A stretch of DNA of 40,924 nucleotides from JAOAFZ01 sp964407325 (lineage in GTDB: Bacteria > Patescibacteriota > Microgenomatia > UBA1406 > GWC2-37-13), in contig CAYOVA010000009.1 in the NCBI GenBank assembly GCA_964407325.1, forward strand, positions 1 to 40,924, in the 5' to 3' direction. The notes below the pieces were generated by a model. It was not told the DNA's origin. It made no database searches and saw nothing but the letters and a program-made list of their open reading frames with translations. The translations under genes were made by a program, and so were the position numbers. The stretch's first letter is position 1. Each line of letters opens with the position of its first letter. Shown here piece after piece: positions 30,648 through 37,846 of the stretch.

Positions 30648-31439
30648 TTAAACAGGTTTTTTTGTAAGCTTAACCAGAATATACTCAACCTTTTCTTCCG
30701 TGGAGACTGCATATGATGTTAACTCGTTCTTTTTTTGTAACATATCAATTGACTCCTTTACTTTACGAACATTTTCTTCACCTAAAGCATGAATGTCAAG
30801 AAAATCGATGCTATTTTTGATCCTGTGTTTAATTTCACTGTTAATCTCAGAAATATTCATATTTCTATGTACGAAAACTGCAAAATCTAGTTCTGTGACA
30901 ATGTTTTCATAATAAAACGAAAATTCTTTTTCCATTCCAACTTCTTCCAGGTGTATGTAAAGATCTCTTATCATCTGGTGGAAATAACCAGCAGAACATA
31001 AATTAACAATATTTCTACCTCTCTTTCCATATTTAATGGAAATCGAGTGTTTCATTCCGTCAATATTTTCGCCTTTTTTATGTTTTTCATTAATGTAAAG
31101 AGCTGCTCTTAATATCAATACATCCTCGGAAGGAATCTTTTTTTCGTAAAATTTAATTACTTCCTGATTATCCTTCCTTTCCTCCACTTCTGCTAACTCT
31201 TTGTATTGTTTCTGTGCGTTTTCCTCAACAAGACTATTTTTATCTTCAACAACAGCATTGACAAATTCGTTGAATTTTCCTCCTGGAGCTTCTTTTGGAT
31301 TAACTATTAAATTTTTTGATTTATCTACATAAACATATTTCCTGTTATCCTGATGATTTTCAATTTTTATGAAGTTGATTTCTTTTAGATCAATTTTTAT
31401 ACCCAAGCTTTCAAGAAGTTTTCCTAAAATTTCAATCAT
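30648..31439 (-). CDS. Unknown AT-rich gene, second of a pair
   Basis: 263 residues with no family I recognise. Soluble, Lys- and Glu-rich and largely helical. The central part has KYGKRGRNIVNLCSAGYFH and a following segment YENIVTELDFAVFVHRNM. No signal peptide or membrane helix. The first codon overlaps the last of the upstream 77-residue gene (ATGA, 4 bp). Base composition is markedly more AT-rich than the adjacent envelope genes, a sign of transfer. The compact, coupled, AT-rich two-gene layout resembles small defence or toxin-antitoxin islets, but no catalytic motif supports that. Confidence 0.65.
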   Translation of the reverse strand: MIEILGKLLESLGIKIDLKEINFIKIENHQDNRKYVYVDKSKNLIVNPKEAPGGKFNEFVNAVVEDKNSLVEENAQKQYKELAEVEERKDNQEVIKFYEKKIPSEDVLILRAALYINEKHKKGENIDGMKHSISIKYGKRGRNIVNLCSAGYFHQMIRDLYIHLEEVGMEKEFSFYYENIVTELDFAVFVHRNMNISEINSEIKHRIKNSIDFLDIHALGEENVRKVKESIDMLQKKNELTSYAVSTEEKVEYILVKLTKKPV

Positions 31440-31669
31440 TTAAGTCTATCGTAGAACTTGATTAAAGAAATAATATCTGACTTGGTAAATATTTCTGACC
31501 CCTTTCTAAAACCTCCAAATTCCTCTAGTGTAATTTCTTCTCCTTCTTGTGTTACAACTCTTTTTTGTGTTGTTTTATCAATTATGTAACCTTCTTTATC
31601 TATTTCTTTGTTAAGAGCATTCAAAATATCTTTTTTTGCGTTCTTTGAAAACACTATTGTTTTGTTCAT
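31436..31669 (-). CDS. Unknown AT-rich small gene, first of a pair
   Basis: 77 residues, basic, with the segments NKTIVFSKNAKKDILNAL and GGFRKGSEIFTKSDIISLI. I do not recognise it. The middle GYIIDKTTQKRVVTQEGEEI looks like a beta-hairpin, so it could be a small DNA- or protein-binding domain acting as a regulator or antitoxin for the downstream protein. It shares the AT-rich composition of its partner and is coupled to it by a 4-bp overlap. Confidence 0.6.
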   Translation of the reverse strand: MNKTIVFSKNAKKDILNALNKEIDKEGYIIDKTTQKRVVTQEGEEITLEEFGGFRKGSEIFTKSDIISLIKFYDRLK

Positions 31670-31805
31670 ATTTGAGCTTAATTCTTATTGGTAGGGAAAT
31701 TATAATACACGCAACTATATTATCAACTGAAAAAGTCTGTCCATGATTACATTAAAGAGAGATTTCTGTAATAAAACAAGAGGTAAGCAAAAAAGACTTA
31801 TTTTC

Positions 31806-32234
31806 TTACACTCTCTTTCGTAACCACATTCCAAGTGCAAGTCCTGCACTGGCAAGGGGAAGAAGCAAAGTAGGAGCTCCGGTTTTGGGGATTTGATTGG
31901 TACCTCCCATGGTTTGACCTTGTGTGTACACCCCTGGTGTTGTGGTCAGGTTTGCGGTGGTCTGCTCCATTTGCTGGGCCAGTGTTAATGTTGGGGTAGC
32001 GGTTGGGGTTGGGGAATTTCTACGGAACATGCCGAAGAAATCAAATCCACCTCGTGTTGGGGTTGGTGTAGGCTGCCCTGGCGCAACTGTTGGTGACGGA
32101 ATCGCCAATGTAGGAGTTACGTTCGCACGAGCAGTGGTGCGGTTCGCGTTAAAGCGATTTGCGATTAAAACAAATAAAAGGATTAAAACAATTAATCCGA
32201 TTACAAATGAAATAAATCTGGATACGCCTGTCAT
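31806..32234 (-). CDS. Pro/Thr-rich surface protein with IPKTG sorting-like signal
   Basis: 142 residues. An N-terminal hydrophobic helix (about 7-26) is a signal or anchor. The middle is Pro/Thr-rich low complexity (SPTVAPGQPTPTPTRGG and SPTPTATPTLT). The C-terminus reads IPKTGAPTLLLPLASAG followed by a final basic WLRKR. This is an LPxTG-like sorting signal with Ile in place of Leu, so the protein is a candidate sortase substrate or a protein with two membrane anchors. No sortase gene is in the window. TATACT lies 9 nt before the ATG. Confidence 0.75.
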   Translation of the reverse strand: MTGVSRFISFVIGLIVLILLFVLIANRFNANRTTARANVTPTLAIPSPTVAPGQPTPTPTRGGFDFFGMFRRNSPTPTATPTLTLAQQMEQTTANLTTTPGVYTQGQTMGGTNQIPKTGAPTLLLPLASAGLALGMWLRKRV

Positions 32235-32243
32235 ATGAACTCG

Positions 32244-32249
32244 AGTATA
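32244..32249 (-). promoter_or_regulatory. -10 box (TATACT) of the IPKTG protein gene
   Basis: Ends 9 nt before the ATG at 32234. Confidence 0.45.
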
Positions 32250-32323
32250 TCATAGGAACAGTACAAAAACAAGACTCACGTGTACTTTATTACTTTTTCC
32301 TTACAACAGGCGCCAACCCTACG

Positions 32324-33055
32324 TTAGTCTTTTGCGAGGCACCATACAAAAACGCTCTTTGCACCGGCCTTTTTTAACGCTTTTGCCGCTTCTTTGACAG
32401 TATTCCCCGTCGTAAGTACGTCGTCAACTACTATGATAGTTTTGCCATTGACAGTATCTTTTCTATCTTCAAATACAGTAAAAGCGTTCTCTAAATTAAG
32501 CACTCGTTCCAGTCGCGATGTTGTCTTCGCTTGCGGGAGTGTTTTCTTTCTCCGCGCTACTGTGTAGAGAATAGGAAGTGAAGCCACTTTCTGAAATTCG
32601 TTTGCCAATACCTCGGCCTGGTTAAATCCCCGCCATCTTTTTCGCGACGAATGAAGAGGTACAGGTTGAATAAGATCCGGTTTCCACAATCGCGTGCAAC
32701 CCCGGAATTTTGCCATTACAAGCGGGTTTAACCCGGAAAAGATATCGGTGCATGCCGAAAACAAAAAGTCGTATTTTATTGAGGCTACAAGTTTCTTCAT
32801 TATCGGAGTGTAGTATGCAACAGCCAAAACACCATCCAACCCTTGGGGACGTTTACAGTTTTCATGCGTTATACCGTATAACGATACCCTATTACAGTAA
32901 AAACAGGCATCTTTTTCTATATATTCAATCTGCTTTCTACAGATTTCACACAGTACTATTCCCCACTCTCCACAGCCCAAACAGATTGACGGGTACAGAA
33001 TATCTAATATAAGTCGTGAGTAATTGTTATACCAAAGCATAAATAATACTACCAT
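32324..33055 (-). CDS. ComF-family phosphoribosyltransferase-like protein
   Basis: 243 residues. N-terminal Cys pairs (CLGCGEWG, CEIC, CFYC) form the zinc-finger-like part of ComF. The C-terminal half is a phosphoribosyltransferase fold with IIVVDDVLTTGNT as the PRPP loop. KRWRGFNQAEVLA is also conserved in the family. In naturally competent bacteria ComF helps single-stranded DNA enter and be processed after uptake. It is divergent from dnaA. An inner ATG at 33040 with TAGTAT just before it is a possible alternative start. Confidence 0.9.
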   Translation of the reverse strand: MVVLFMLWYNNYSRLILDILYPSICLGCGEWGIVLCEICRKQIEYIEKDACFYCNRVSLYGITHENCKRPQGLDGVLAVAYYTPIMKKLVASIKYDFLFSACTDIFSGLNPLVMAKFRGCTRLWKPDLIQPVPLHSSRKRWRGFNQAEVLANEFQKVASLPILYTVARRKKTLPQAKTTSRLERVLNLENAFTVFEDRKDTVNGKTIIVVDDVLTTGNTVKEAAKALKKAGAKSVFVWCLAKD

Positions 33056-33092
33056 TTATCCCTTGATTTCCGTTGTGATTATGTTTATTATC

Positions 33093-33111
33093 TGTGGATA
33101 AGTTATCCACA
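33093..33111. promoter_or_regulatory. Inverted pair of perfect DnaA boxes upstream of dnaA
   Basis: TGTGGATAA, one G, then TTATCCACA: two consensus DnaA boxes facing each other, 1 bp apart and 17 bp before dnaA's ATG. This fits dnaA autoregulation and possibly part of oriC. I see no larger DnaA-box cluster in this intergenic region. Confidence 0.85.
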
Positions 33112-33114
33112 AGT

Positions 33115-33120
33115 TATACA
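33115..33120 (+). promoter_or_regulatory. -10 box (TATACA) of dnaA
   Basis: Ends 8 nt before the ATG at 33129 and directly follows the DnaA boxes, so DnaA binding would block transcription. Confidence 0.5.
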
Positions 33121-33128
33121 AGACATTG

Positions 33129-34469
33129 ATGTTACCGTCCATATGGAATGACTTTCTGCAGTTCACTCAAAACACGGGAGCGGTGAACAATATGATTTAT
33201 CAGGCACTCCAAAGTTCACGAATTTCTGATATGCAGGCAGATAAAGTCATCCTCGCATGTAATCATGGCACTCGACTTTTTTTGCAGATGAGGTTACGAG
33301 ATGTAGAAGTCGCTCTTTCGGCGTTTCTCCAAAAGAAGGTGACAGTAGCTTTGATTGTTGAAGAGAAACCAACAAAAAAATCCGAAAAGGAAGCACCACT
33401 CTTTACCTTTGAACCGAACAAGGATGATCTTGCCGCCCGGGCGGGACTAAACAGAAAATTCACTTTTGATAACTTCGCTGTTTCAACCACAAATCAGGTA
33501 GCTTTTGCTGCTTCGCAAAATGTAGCCAAGAACCCAGGTGAAAACTATAATCCGCTTTTTTTATATGGAGGCGTGGGTAACGGAAAAACCCATTTAGCAC
33601 AGGCTACTGCGCGAGCTATTCTTGATAAGGAGCCGGAAAAGCGTATTCTCTTCTCCCCTGGCGACCAGTTTATTAACGAGCTTATCGACGCTATTCGTGA
33701 AAAAAACACGCTCAAGTTCCGCAAAAAATACCGCAGTGTGCAAGTATTGATAGTCGACGATATCCAGTTCATCGCGGGAAAAAACACGGTTCAGGAAGAG
33801 TTTTTTCATACGTTTAACACAATAGTGCAAGCCGGAGGGCAGATTATCCTCACTTCCGATCGCCCGCCGACCGATATTAAAAACTTGGAAGATCGACTGC
33901 GTTCCAGATTTTCGCAAGGCTTAATAGTTGATATTCAAGCACCCGATTTTGAACTGAGAACAGCCATCGTTATGATTAAAGCTGAAGAAAAGAACATTAT
34001 GCTTGATATGAATGCCGCTCAGCGACTGGCTGAACGGGTTACGGATACACGAGCACTGGAAGGAACATTGCTTTCTATTTATGCAAAGATAGCCGGTCAG
34101 AAAGAGATGGTAGACGCAACTGACGTAGAAAATCACTTTGCGGGAAACATTTTGTCTGAGGCGGAATTGACCAAGAAAGTAACTCCCGCTGATATCATAA
34201 AGACTGTCTGTTCCTACTATAATGTTAAGCAGACGCACATTAAAAGCCCTACTCGAGCCTCAGGAATTGTGTTACCGCGCCAGATAATAATGTATTTATT
34301 AAGAAACGAACTGAAGATGAAGCTGGAAGAAATTGCCTACCAGCTTAAACGGAAGGATCATACGACCGTAATGCACGGTGTTGAAAAGATGGAACATGCA
34401 GTTTTACACGATCCGATTATCAAGGGAGACATTGACAGGATCCTCTCTTCACTTCGTTCATCCGCATAG
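33129..34469 (+). CDS. dnaA: Chromosomal replication initiator DnaA
   Basis: 446 residues. Domain I (about 1-80) is followed by a short linker. The AAA+ domain has Walker A GGVGNGKTH with Lys153 and Walker B LIVDDIQFI. Domain IV has the DnaA signature KRKDHTTVMHGVEKM, which reads the DnaA box. All key residues are present. The ATG at 33129 follows a TTG that could also be read as a start; the ATG is preferred for spacing from the -10 box. dnaN follows 175 bp downstream, the classic origin-proximal order. Confidence 0.97.
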   Translation: MLPSIWNDFLQFTQNTGAVNNMIYQALQSSRISDMQADKVILACNHGTRLFLQMRLRDVEVALSAFLQKKVTVALIVEEKPTKKSEKEAPLFTFEPNKDDLAARAGLNRKFTFDNFAVSTTNQVAFAASQNVAKNPGENYNPLFLYGGVGNGKTHLAQATARAILDKEPEKRILFSPGDQFINELIDAIREKNTLKFRKKYRSVQVLIVDDIQFIAGKNTVQEEFFHTFNTIVQAGGQIILTSDRPPTDIKNLEDRLRSRFSQGLIVDIQAPDFELRTAIVMIKAEEKNIMLDMNAAQRLAERVTDTRALEGTLLSIYAKIAGQKEMVDATDVENHFAGNILSEAELTKKVTPADIIKTVCSYYNVKQTHIKSPTRASGIVLPRQIIMYLLRNELKMKLEEIAYQLKRKDHTTVMHGVEKMEHAVLHDPIIKGDIDRILSSLRSSA

Positions 34470-34628
34470 CTTTTTTACGATTTAAACAGAGTTTTTTTCG
34501 CGTGCGCGGCTCTGCAATAAGAAAAAGAAAATAGTTTCCCACATATCCCCACCCCCTACTACTGCTATTTTGTATTACTAAAGACTTATAGAGACCTTTT
34601 TCATTACCTTCTTGTAAATTGTACGATG
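34470..34628. other. dnaA-dnaN intergenic region
   Basis: Contains no gene. It is AT-rich with poly-T and poly-A patches and one weak DnaA-box-like TTTCCCACA (two mismatches) near 34536. No clear terminator hairpin is present. It could hold an unwinding element but nothing decisive is visible. Confidence 0.4.
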
Positions 34629-34634
34629 TATAAT
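34629..34634 (+). promoter_or_regulatory. -10 box (TATAAT) of dnaN
   Basis: Ends 10 nt before the ATG at 34645, so dnaN probably has its own promoter rather than depending on dnaA. Confidence 0.55.
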
Positions 34635-34644
34635 AGGACTCGAT

Positions 34645-35742
34645 ATGAAATTCTCAATAGACAAGGATCAATTCAGCGAACACCTTACCATAGCCTCACG
34701 TTTTACTTCAAATAAACTTACTTCAGTTAGCAACATACAAGGTGTACTTTTAAAAGGAGAGAAAGATTCTTTGTATTTTTATTCAACAAACCTGACAACC
34801 TTTTATAAAGCAACCGTACCTATGCAGGATATTGAACCGTTTCAGGTTGTTGTTGAGCCTAAAAAGATGCTTGAGTTTTTAGCGTTTCTTGCACCTGGCA
34901 CCTTGGAGGTTGAGGTAAAGGATCGTACAGTGACGTTGAAAATGAACAAAACCAAAGGAAACTTTCAGTTAATTCTTGCTGATGACTTTCCGTTTCCACC
35001 CGGATTTCCGGAAAAAGCACAGCCGATGGAAGCTGACACCTTTATTAAAGAGCTTCCTCTTGTCCTCTTCTCCGCTTCCAACGATGACACCCGGCCGGTT
35101 TTAACCGGTGTGAAGTTTCATCACGCAGATAATGAGTTGTTACTGGTTTCAACTGATGGCTTTCGTTTAACGGTAATAAAGGATAAGAAAATCGGAGAGT
35201 TCCCTTCAATGATTGTCCCCGCTGACTACCTTACCGAAGTTCTCCGTTACATGAAAGAAAGCAAAAAAGTTGCGTTTAATTACTCTGAAGCCGAAAAAAT
35301 GGTCTGTTTTGAAGTAGACCACCATGCGTTTTACTCGCGCCTAATCGAGGGAGACTATCCCCCATTTGAGCGTGTGATCCCTACAGAAGTAAAGACAACA
35401 GTTGTTGCTGATAAAAGCGAATTACAGCGTTCTATTAAGCTAATCTCTGTTTTTGCTCGTGATTTTTCGAATGTTGCCGTAGTTGAAGTAAATGCTGAAG
35501 GGATTACCCTGAGGCCTAAAAAAGAAGGAAATTCGGAAAATACTGCCTTTATGGAAGCTGAATTTACCGGAGAACCAATGTCGATTGCGTTTAACTTCAA
35601 GTTTTTGCTGGATGTACTGAATCAGCTTTCCAGCAAAACCGTAACTATTGAACTACTTCGTACCGATGCTCCGGCCGTCTTTAAATCGGATGAACACAAA
35701 GGCTTTATGCATGTAATCATGCCGGTGAGAATTCAGGAGTGA
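34645..35742 (+). CDS. dnaN: DNA polymerase III sliding clamp (beta subunit)
   Basis: 365 residues, the normal length for the three-domain clamp ring. Domain boundaries are recognisable: MKFSIDKDQFSEHL at the start, RPVLTGVKFHHADNELLLVSTDGFRLTV in domain II, and the C-terminal FKSDEHKGFMHVIMPVRI, with the conserved M-P-(V/M)-R clamp ending. It encircles DNA and tethers the replicative polymerase; MutS and MutL, encoded about 15 kb away, are known clamp clients in other bacteria. No Shine-Dalgarno sequence is present. Confidence 0.97.
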   Translation: MKFSIDKDQFSEHLTIASRFTSNKLTSVSNIQGVLLKGEKDSLYFYSTNLTTFYKATVPMQDIEPFQVVVEPKKMLEFLAFLAPGTLEVEVKDRTVTLKMNKTKGNFQLILADDFPFPPGFPEKAQPMEADTFIKELPLVLFSASNDDTRPVLTGVKFHHADNELLLVSTDGFRLTVIKDKKIGEFPSMIVPADYLTEVLRYMKESKKVAFNYSEAEKMVCFEVDHHAFYSRLIEGDYPPFERVIPTEVKTTVVADKSELQRSIKLISVFARDFSNVAVVEVNAEGITLRPKKEGNSENTAFMEAEFTGEPMSIAFNFKFLLDVLNQLSSKTVTIELLRTDAPAVFKSDEHKGFMHVIMPVRIQE

Positions 35743-35802
35743 TTTCGCATAGTCAATTCAAATTAGGCTGCTCAATACCTCTCCATTTTGTAAATAATAT
35801 CT

Positions 35803-35808
35803 TATAAT
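35803..35808 (+). promoter_or_regulatory. -10 box (TATAAT) of the 35854 gene
   Basis: Part of CTTATAATAA, which recurs exactly in front of the next small gene at 36452-36461. The leader is about 40 nt with AGGAAGG at about 35838-35844. Confidence 0.55.
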
Positions 35809-35853
35809 AATTAGCTGGTAGATGGAATCTCGAATACAGGAAGGGTGGCTGGT

Positions 35854-36237
35854 ATGCGTAGACTCACTCGTGCAGACGTGGTTCGGCTCTTGACCTTAGT
35901 AGGTGTAGCTGGTTTTGTCATCGGAGTCTTGTCGGTGACGCCCTCCCAGCACTTTCAGAAGGAGATAGGCTTCTGGTGCTGGATTGTGGCGTTGACTTAC
36001 GTAATCTCGGGGATTCGAATCAAGTCGCGGCCTGTCCAGGTATACCTGATGCCTCTGTGGGCAATTCCGGGTACGGCTGTTATGCTTTACGCTATCATCG
36101 CTACCGGAAAAGGCGTTTCCCAAATCGGCGGACCGCTGCTAATCATCTTTGGAGGAATTGCAGCGGGCTGCTTTGTGGAAATCATCTGTCAGATCGTGCT
36201 CTTTGAGATTCGTTTGAGACGATCAACGAGGAGGTGA
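35854..36237 (+). CDS. Small four-helix membrane protein, unknown
   Basis: 127 residues from ATG 35854. A GTG at 35845 is in frame, but AGGAAGG serves the ATG better. About four membrane helices (around 15-33, 42-58, 67-85 and 92-117) and a basic C-terminus RLRRSTRR. No family recognised. It is GC-richer, with more G/C at third positions than dnaN next to it, like the other small Shine-Dalgarno genes in this window. An 8-codon frame with a strong ribosome-binding site follows at once, and then a clean terminator. Confidence 0.65.
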   Translation: MRRLTRADVVRLLTLVGVAGFVIGVLSVTPSQHFQKEIGFWCWIVALTYVISGIRIKSRPVQVYLMPLWAIPGTAVMLYAIIATGKGVSQIGGPLLIIFGGIAAGCFVEIICQIVLFEIRLRRSTRR

Positions 36238-36239
36238 AG

Positions 36240-36266
36240 ATGGAGGAACCCAACGGTAGCAGGTAA
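36240..36266 (+). CDS. Eight-codon micro-frame with strong ribosome-binding site
   Basis: ATG to TAA encodes MEEPNGSR. GAGGAGGTGAAG lies immediately before it, at the very end of the upstream gene, and the two frames are 2 bp apart, so re-initiation would be efficient. It may be a real micropeptide, a leader, or simply a chance product of an Arg-Arg codon pair. Low confidence. Confidence 0.25.
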   Translation: MEEPNGSR

Positions 36267-36315
36267 AGACTCGTTTTGCTTTTTTGTTGTTCGAGATGTC
36301 ATTGCGTTGTAACTT

Positions 36316-36349
36316 AAGGCTCCCGGCACGTCCGGGGGCCTTCTTTTTT
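36316..36349 (+). terminator. Intrinsic terminator after the 35854 gene
   Basis: AAGGCTCCCGG pairs with CCGGGGGCCTT (one G-U pair) around a CACGT loop, followed by CTTTTTT. The region 36267-36315 between gene and hairpin shows nothing else. Confidence 0.88.
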
Positions 36350-36453
36350 ACATGAAGGTTTGATCGTCATATATTGCTGCATGTTTTATTAAAAATATCT
36401 TGTAAGAAAAAAAAGAAGCTTTAAAGCGCCGTATAAATAAATAATAAATACCT

Positions 36454-36459
36454 TATAAT
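36454..36459 (+). promoter_or_regulatory. -10 box (TATAAT) of the 36495 gene
   Basis: Shares the 10-mer CTTATAATAA with the promoter at 35803. AAAGGA at 36484-36489 is the ribosome-binding site. Confidence 0.5.
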
Positions 36460-36494
36460 AAAATACCGGAGAAACCCTTAGAGAAAGGATTGGT

Positions 36495-36711
36495 ATGAAA
36501 CCGGGAGACCTGGCGCGAGCAATCATTCTCGCACTCGCCGTGGCGGCTTTGATTGTGGCGATGCTCATCGGTCGTGACAGCAGTGGCAATCGGGGGGAAC
36601 CACCACGCGGGCGAGCTAGCGTGGTCGCATGCCCGTGTCCTGTTGGGAATGGGCACCGGACTGTTGATCGACAGTGGAGTTCGTGTAGTCTCCTCCCTGA
36701 GCGAAGAATAG
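36495..36711 (+). CDS. Small membrane protein with a probable frameshift at a G6 run
   Basis: As sequenced, the frame runs to 36803 and overlaps rnhA by 70 bp, with an unlikely Cys/Arg-rich tail. Removing one G from the run of six at 36592-36597 shifts the end to a protein-like sequence, ARVLLGMGTGLLIDSGVRVV, ending SLSEE at TAG 36709-36711, just before rnhA. The N-terminus LARAIILALAVAALIVAMLI is a membrane helix, and the restored C-terminal part adds a hydrophobic segment. So this is either a sequencing or assembly indel or a true frameshift. Family unknown; GC-rich like its neighbour. Confidence 0.5.
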
Positions 36712-36733
36712 AATACCACCATCTAAAAGGAAG

Positions 36734-37153
36734 TTATCTCCCCAGCGCAGTCTTCACCAGTTTGTCTGCAGCGGCGTTTTTTTCGCGAAGAACATGGGTG
36801 TAGGATACCGGAATGCGGAGATCCCCTTCTGCAATACGCACCTTGAATAAAAGGTCACGCATATCGGCATGTTTTACTTTGTAGAGTCCATTTAATTGCT
36901 TGACCATAAGCTCCGAATCTGCAAATACAGACACCGATTCTACATCTTTCAATTCTCCCGCATCCATCAACTCCTTTACTTTCGTTAATGCAGTAACAAG
37001 CGCTGTATATTCGGCCACGTTATTTGAGGCTATTCCAATCGGCTTTCCTTCACTAAAGAAGAGCGATCCGTCTTCCAGGTAGATTAAATAGCCAATTGCA
37101 GCTTGTCCGGGGTTACTTAACGAGCCTCCATCGGTGTGGATTTTGAGTTTCAT
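36734..37153 (-). CDS. rnhA: Ribonuclease HI-like protein
   Basis: 139 residues from the inner ATG. The longer frame to 37201 is rejected because TATAAT lies 6 nt before 37153 and because the protein then starts at the catalytic strand. All four acids are visible: Asp in IHTDGGSLSNPG, Glu in NNVAEYTAL, Asp in VFADSELMVKQ and Asp in NAAADKLV. It removes RNA from RNA-DNA hybrids. Its -10 box overlaps the stop of the unknown gene at 37161, so it may be read both from its own promoter and through from upstream. Confidence 0.93.
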   Translation of the reverse strand: MKLKIHTDGGSLSNPGQAAIGYLIYLEDGSLFFSEGKPIGIASNNVAEYTALVTALTKVKELMDAGELKDVESVSVFADSELMVKQLNGLYKVKHADMRDLLFKVRIAEGDLRIPVSYTHVLREKNAAADKLVKTALGR

Positions 37154-37159
37154 GTAGCT

Positions 37160-37165
37160 ATTATA
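37160..37165 (-). promoter_or_regulatory. -10 box (TATAAT) of rnhA, leaderless spacing
   Basis: Ends 6 nt before the ATG at 37153. Confidence 0.6.
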
Positions 37166-37763
37166 GCGCAGGACTGGACACTTCGGACTGATAGAGGACA
37201 ATAGGTTGCACAGAAAGATTGGCAGCTGAAATTCGCTGTCCAGGTAGGCTGAATCGACCTGGTACTTTTATACTTCCCACTACACCAATGTCACGCACAC
37301 CCACAATACCAACCGGATAGCTATGAGCCCCATACACAGCTTGTTGAACAGTGCTATCCCAGCTGGAGCCCGTTCCGCAAATTTCATCAATAGGTGCAAT
37401 CGAAAGATAATCTACAAAGCGGGACTGTTGCGATAGTTGAGGAGGCAGGTTTGCACTGATATAGCTTCGTCTAAACCGTAAAACCGCTTCCTGCTGTATT
37501 CTCTCCATCATCTTTCTGCGCTTTTCCTCATCCAGGGAAGGATAGTCGTAATTAAAAACTGCCCGCACATCCCAGAAGGTACCATCGGGAAACTCGGGTG
37601 TTATTACACCCGTATGTTGAAGCTGGTCTAATTGCGACCAGTCTAAAGCGACAACTGCTGCTGATATTGAGGGATCAAGCAGTCCTTCTGAAGTTTCAAC
37701 CAGTTCAAAAGGGGCTTCTGCGCTTACCATTCTCGAACCAGCAAGTTCTGAATATGTGAGCAT
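37161..37763 (-). CDS. Unknown 200-residue protein, third gene of the recombinase-like operon
   Basis: Not recognised. From ATG 37763 it has no signal peptide or membrane helix. The N-terminal half is mixed (ISAAVVALDWSQLDQLQHTG and FWDVRAVFNYDYPSLDEEKRR). The C-terminal half is beta-rich and Gly/Val-rich (VGIVGVRDIGVVGSIKVPG). The longer frame to 37802 is possible, but TACAAT stands exactly 6 nt before 37763. It follows the 272-residue unknown gene on the same strand. Confidence 0.6.
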   Translation of the reverse strand: MLTYSELAGSRMVSAEAPFELVETSEGLLDPSISAAVVALDWSQLDQLQHTGVITPEFPDGTFWDVRAVFNYDYPSLDEEKRRKMMERIQQEAVLRFRRSYISANLPPQLSQQSRFVDYLSIAPIDEICGTGSSWDSTVQQAVYGAHSYPVGIVGVRDIGVVGSIKVPGRFSLPGQRISAANLSVQPIVLYQSEVSSPAL

Positions 37764-37769
37764 GTTTTC

Positions 37770-37775
37770 ATTGTA
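37770..37775 (-). promoter_or_regulatory. -10 box (TACAAT) in front of the 37763 start
   Basis: Ends 6 nt before the ATG; it matches the leaderless pattern. Confidence 0.4.
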
Positions 37776-37846
37776 TTGCACGTCACACGGGAAGTATGAC
37801 AAAAAGTGGACATTTTGAGCCCCAGAACATACTGAATACGCAATAA

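Noticed and set aside
36712..36803. Tail of the unshifted 36495 frame
   Set aside because: It runs antisense into rnhA and gives an atypical Cys/Arg composition; the frameshifted reading is more protein-like.
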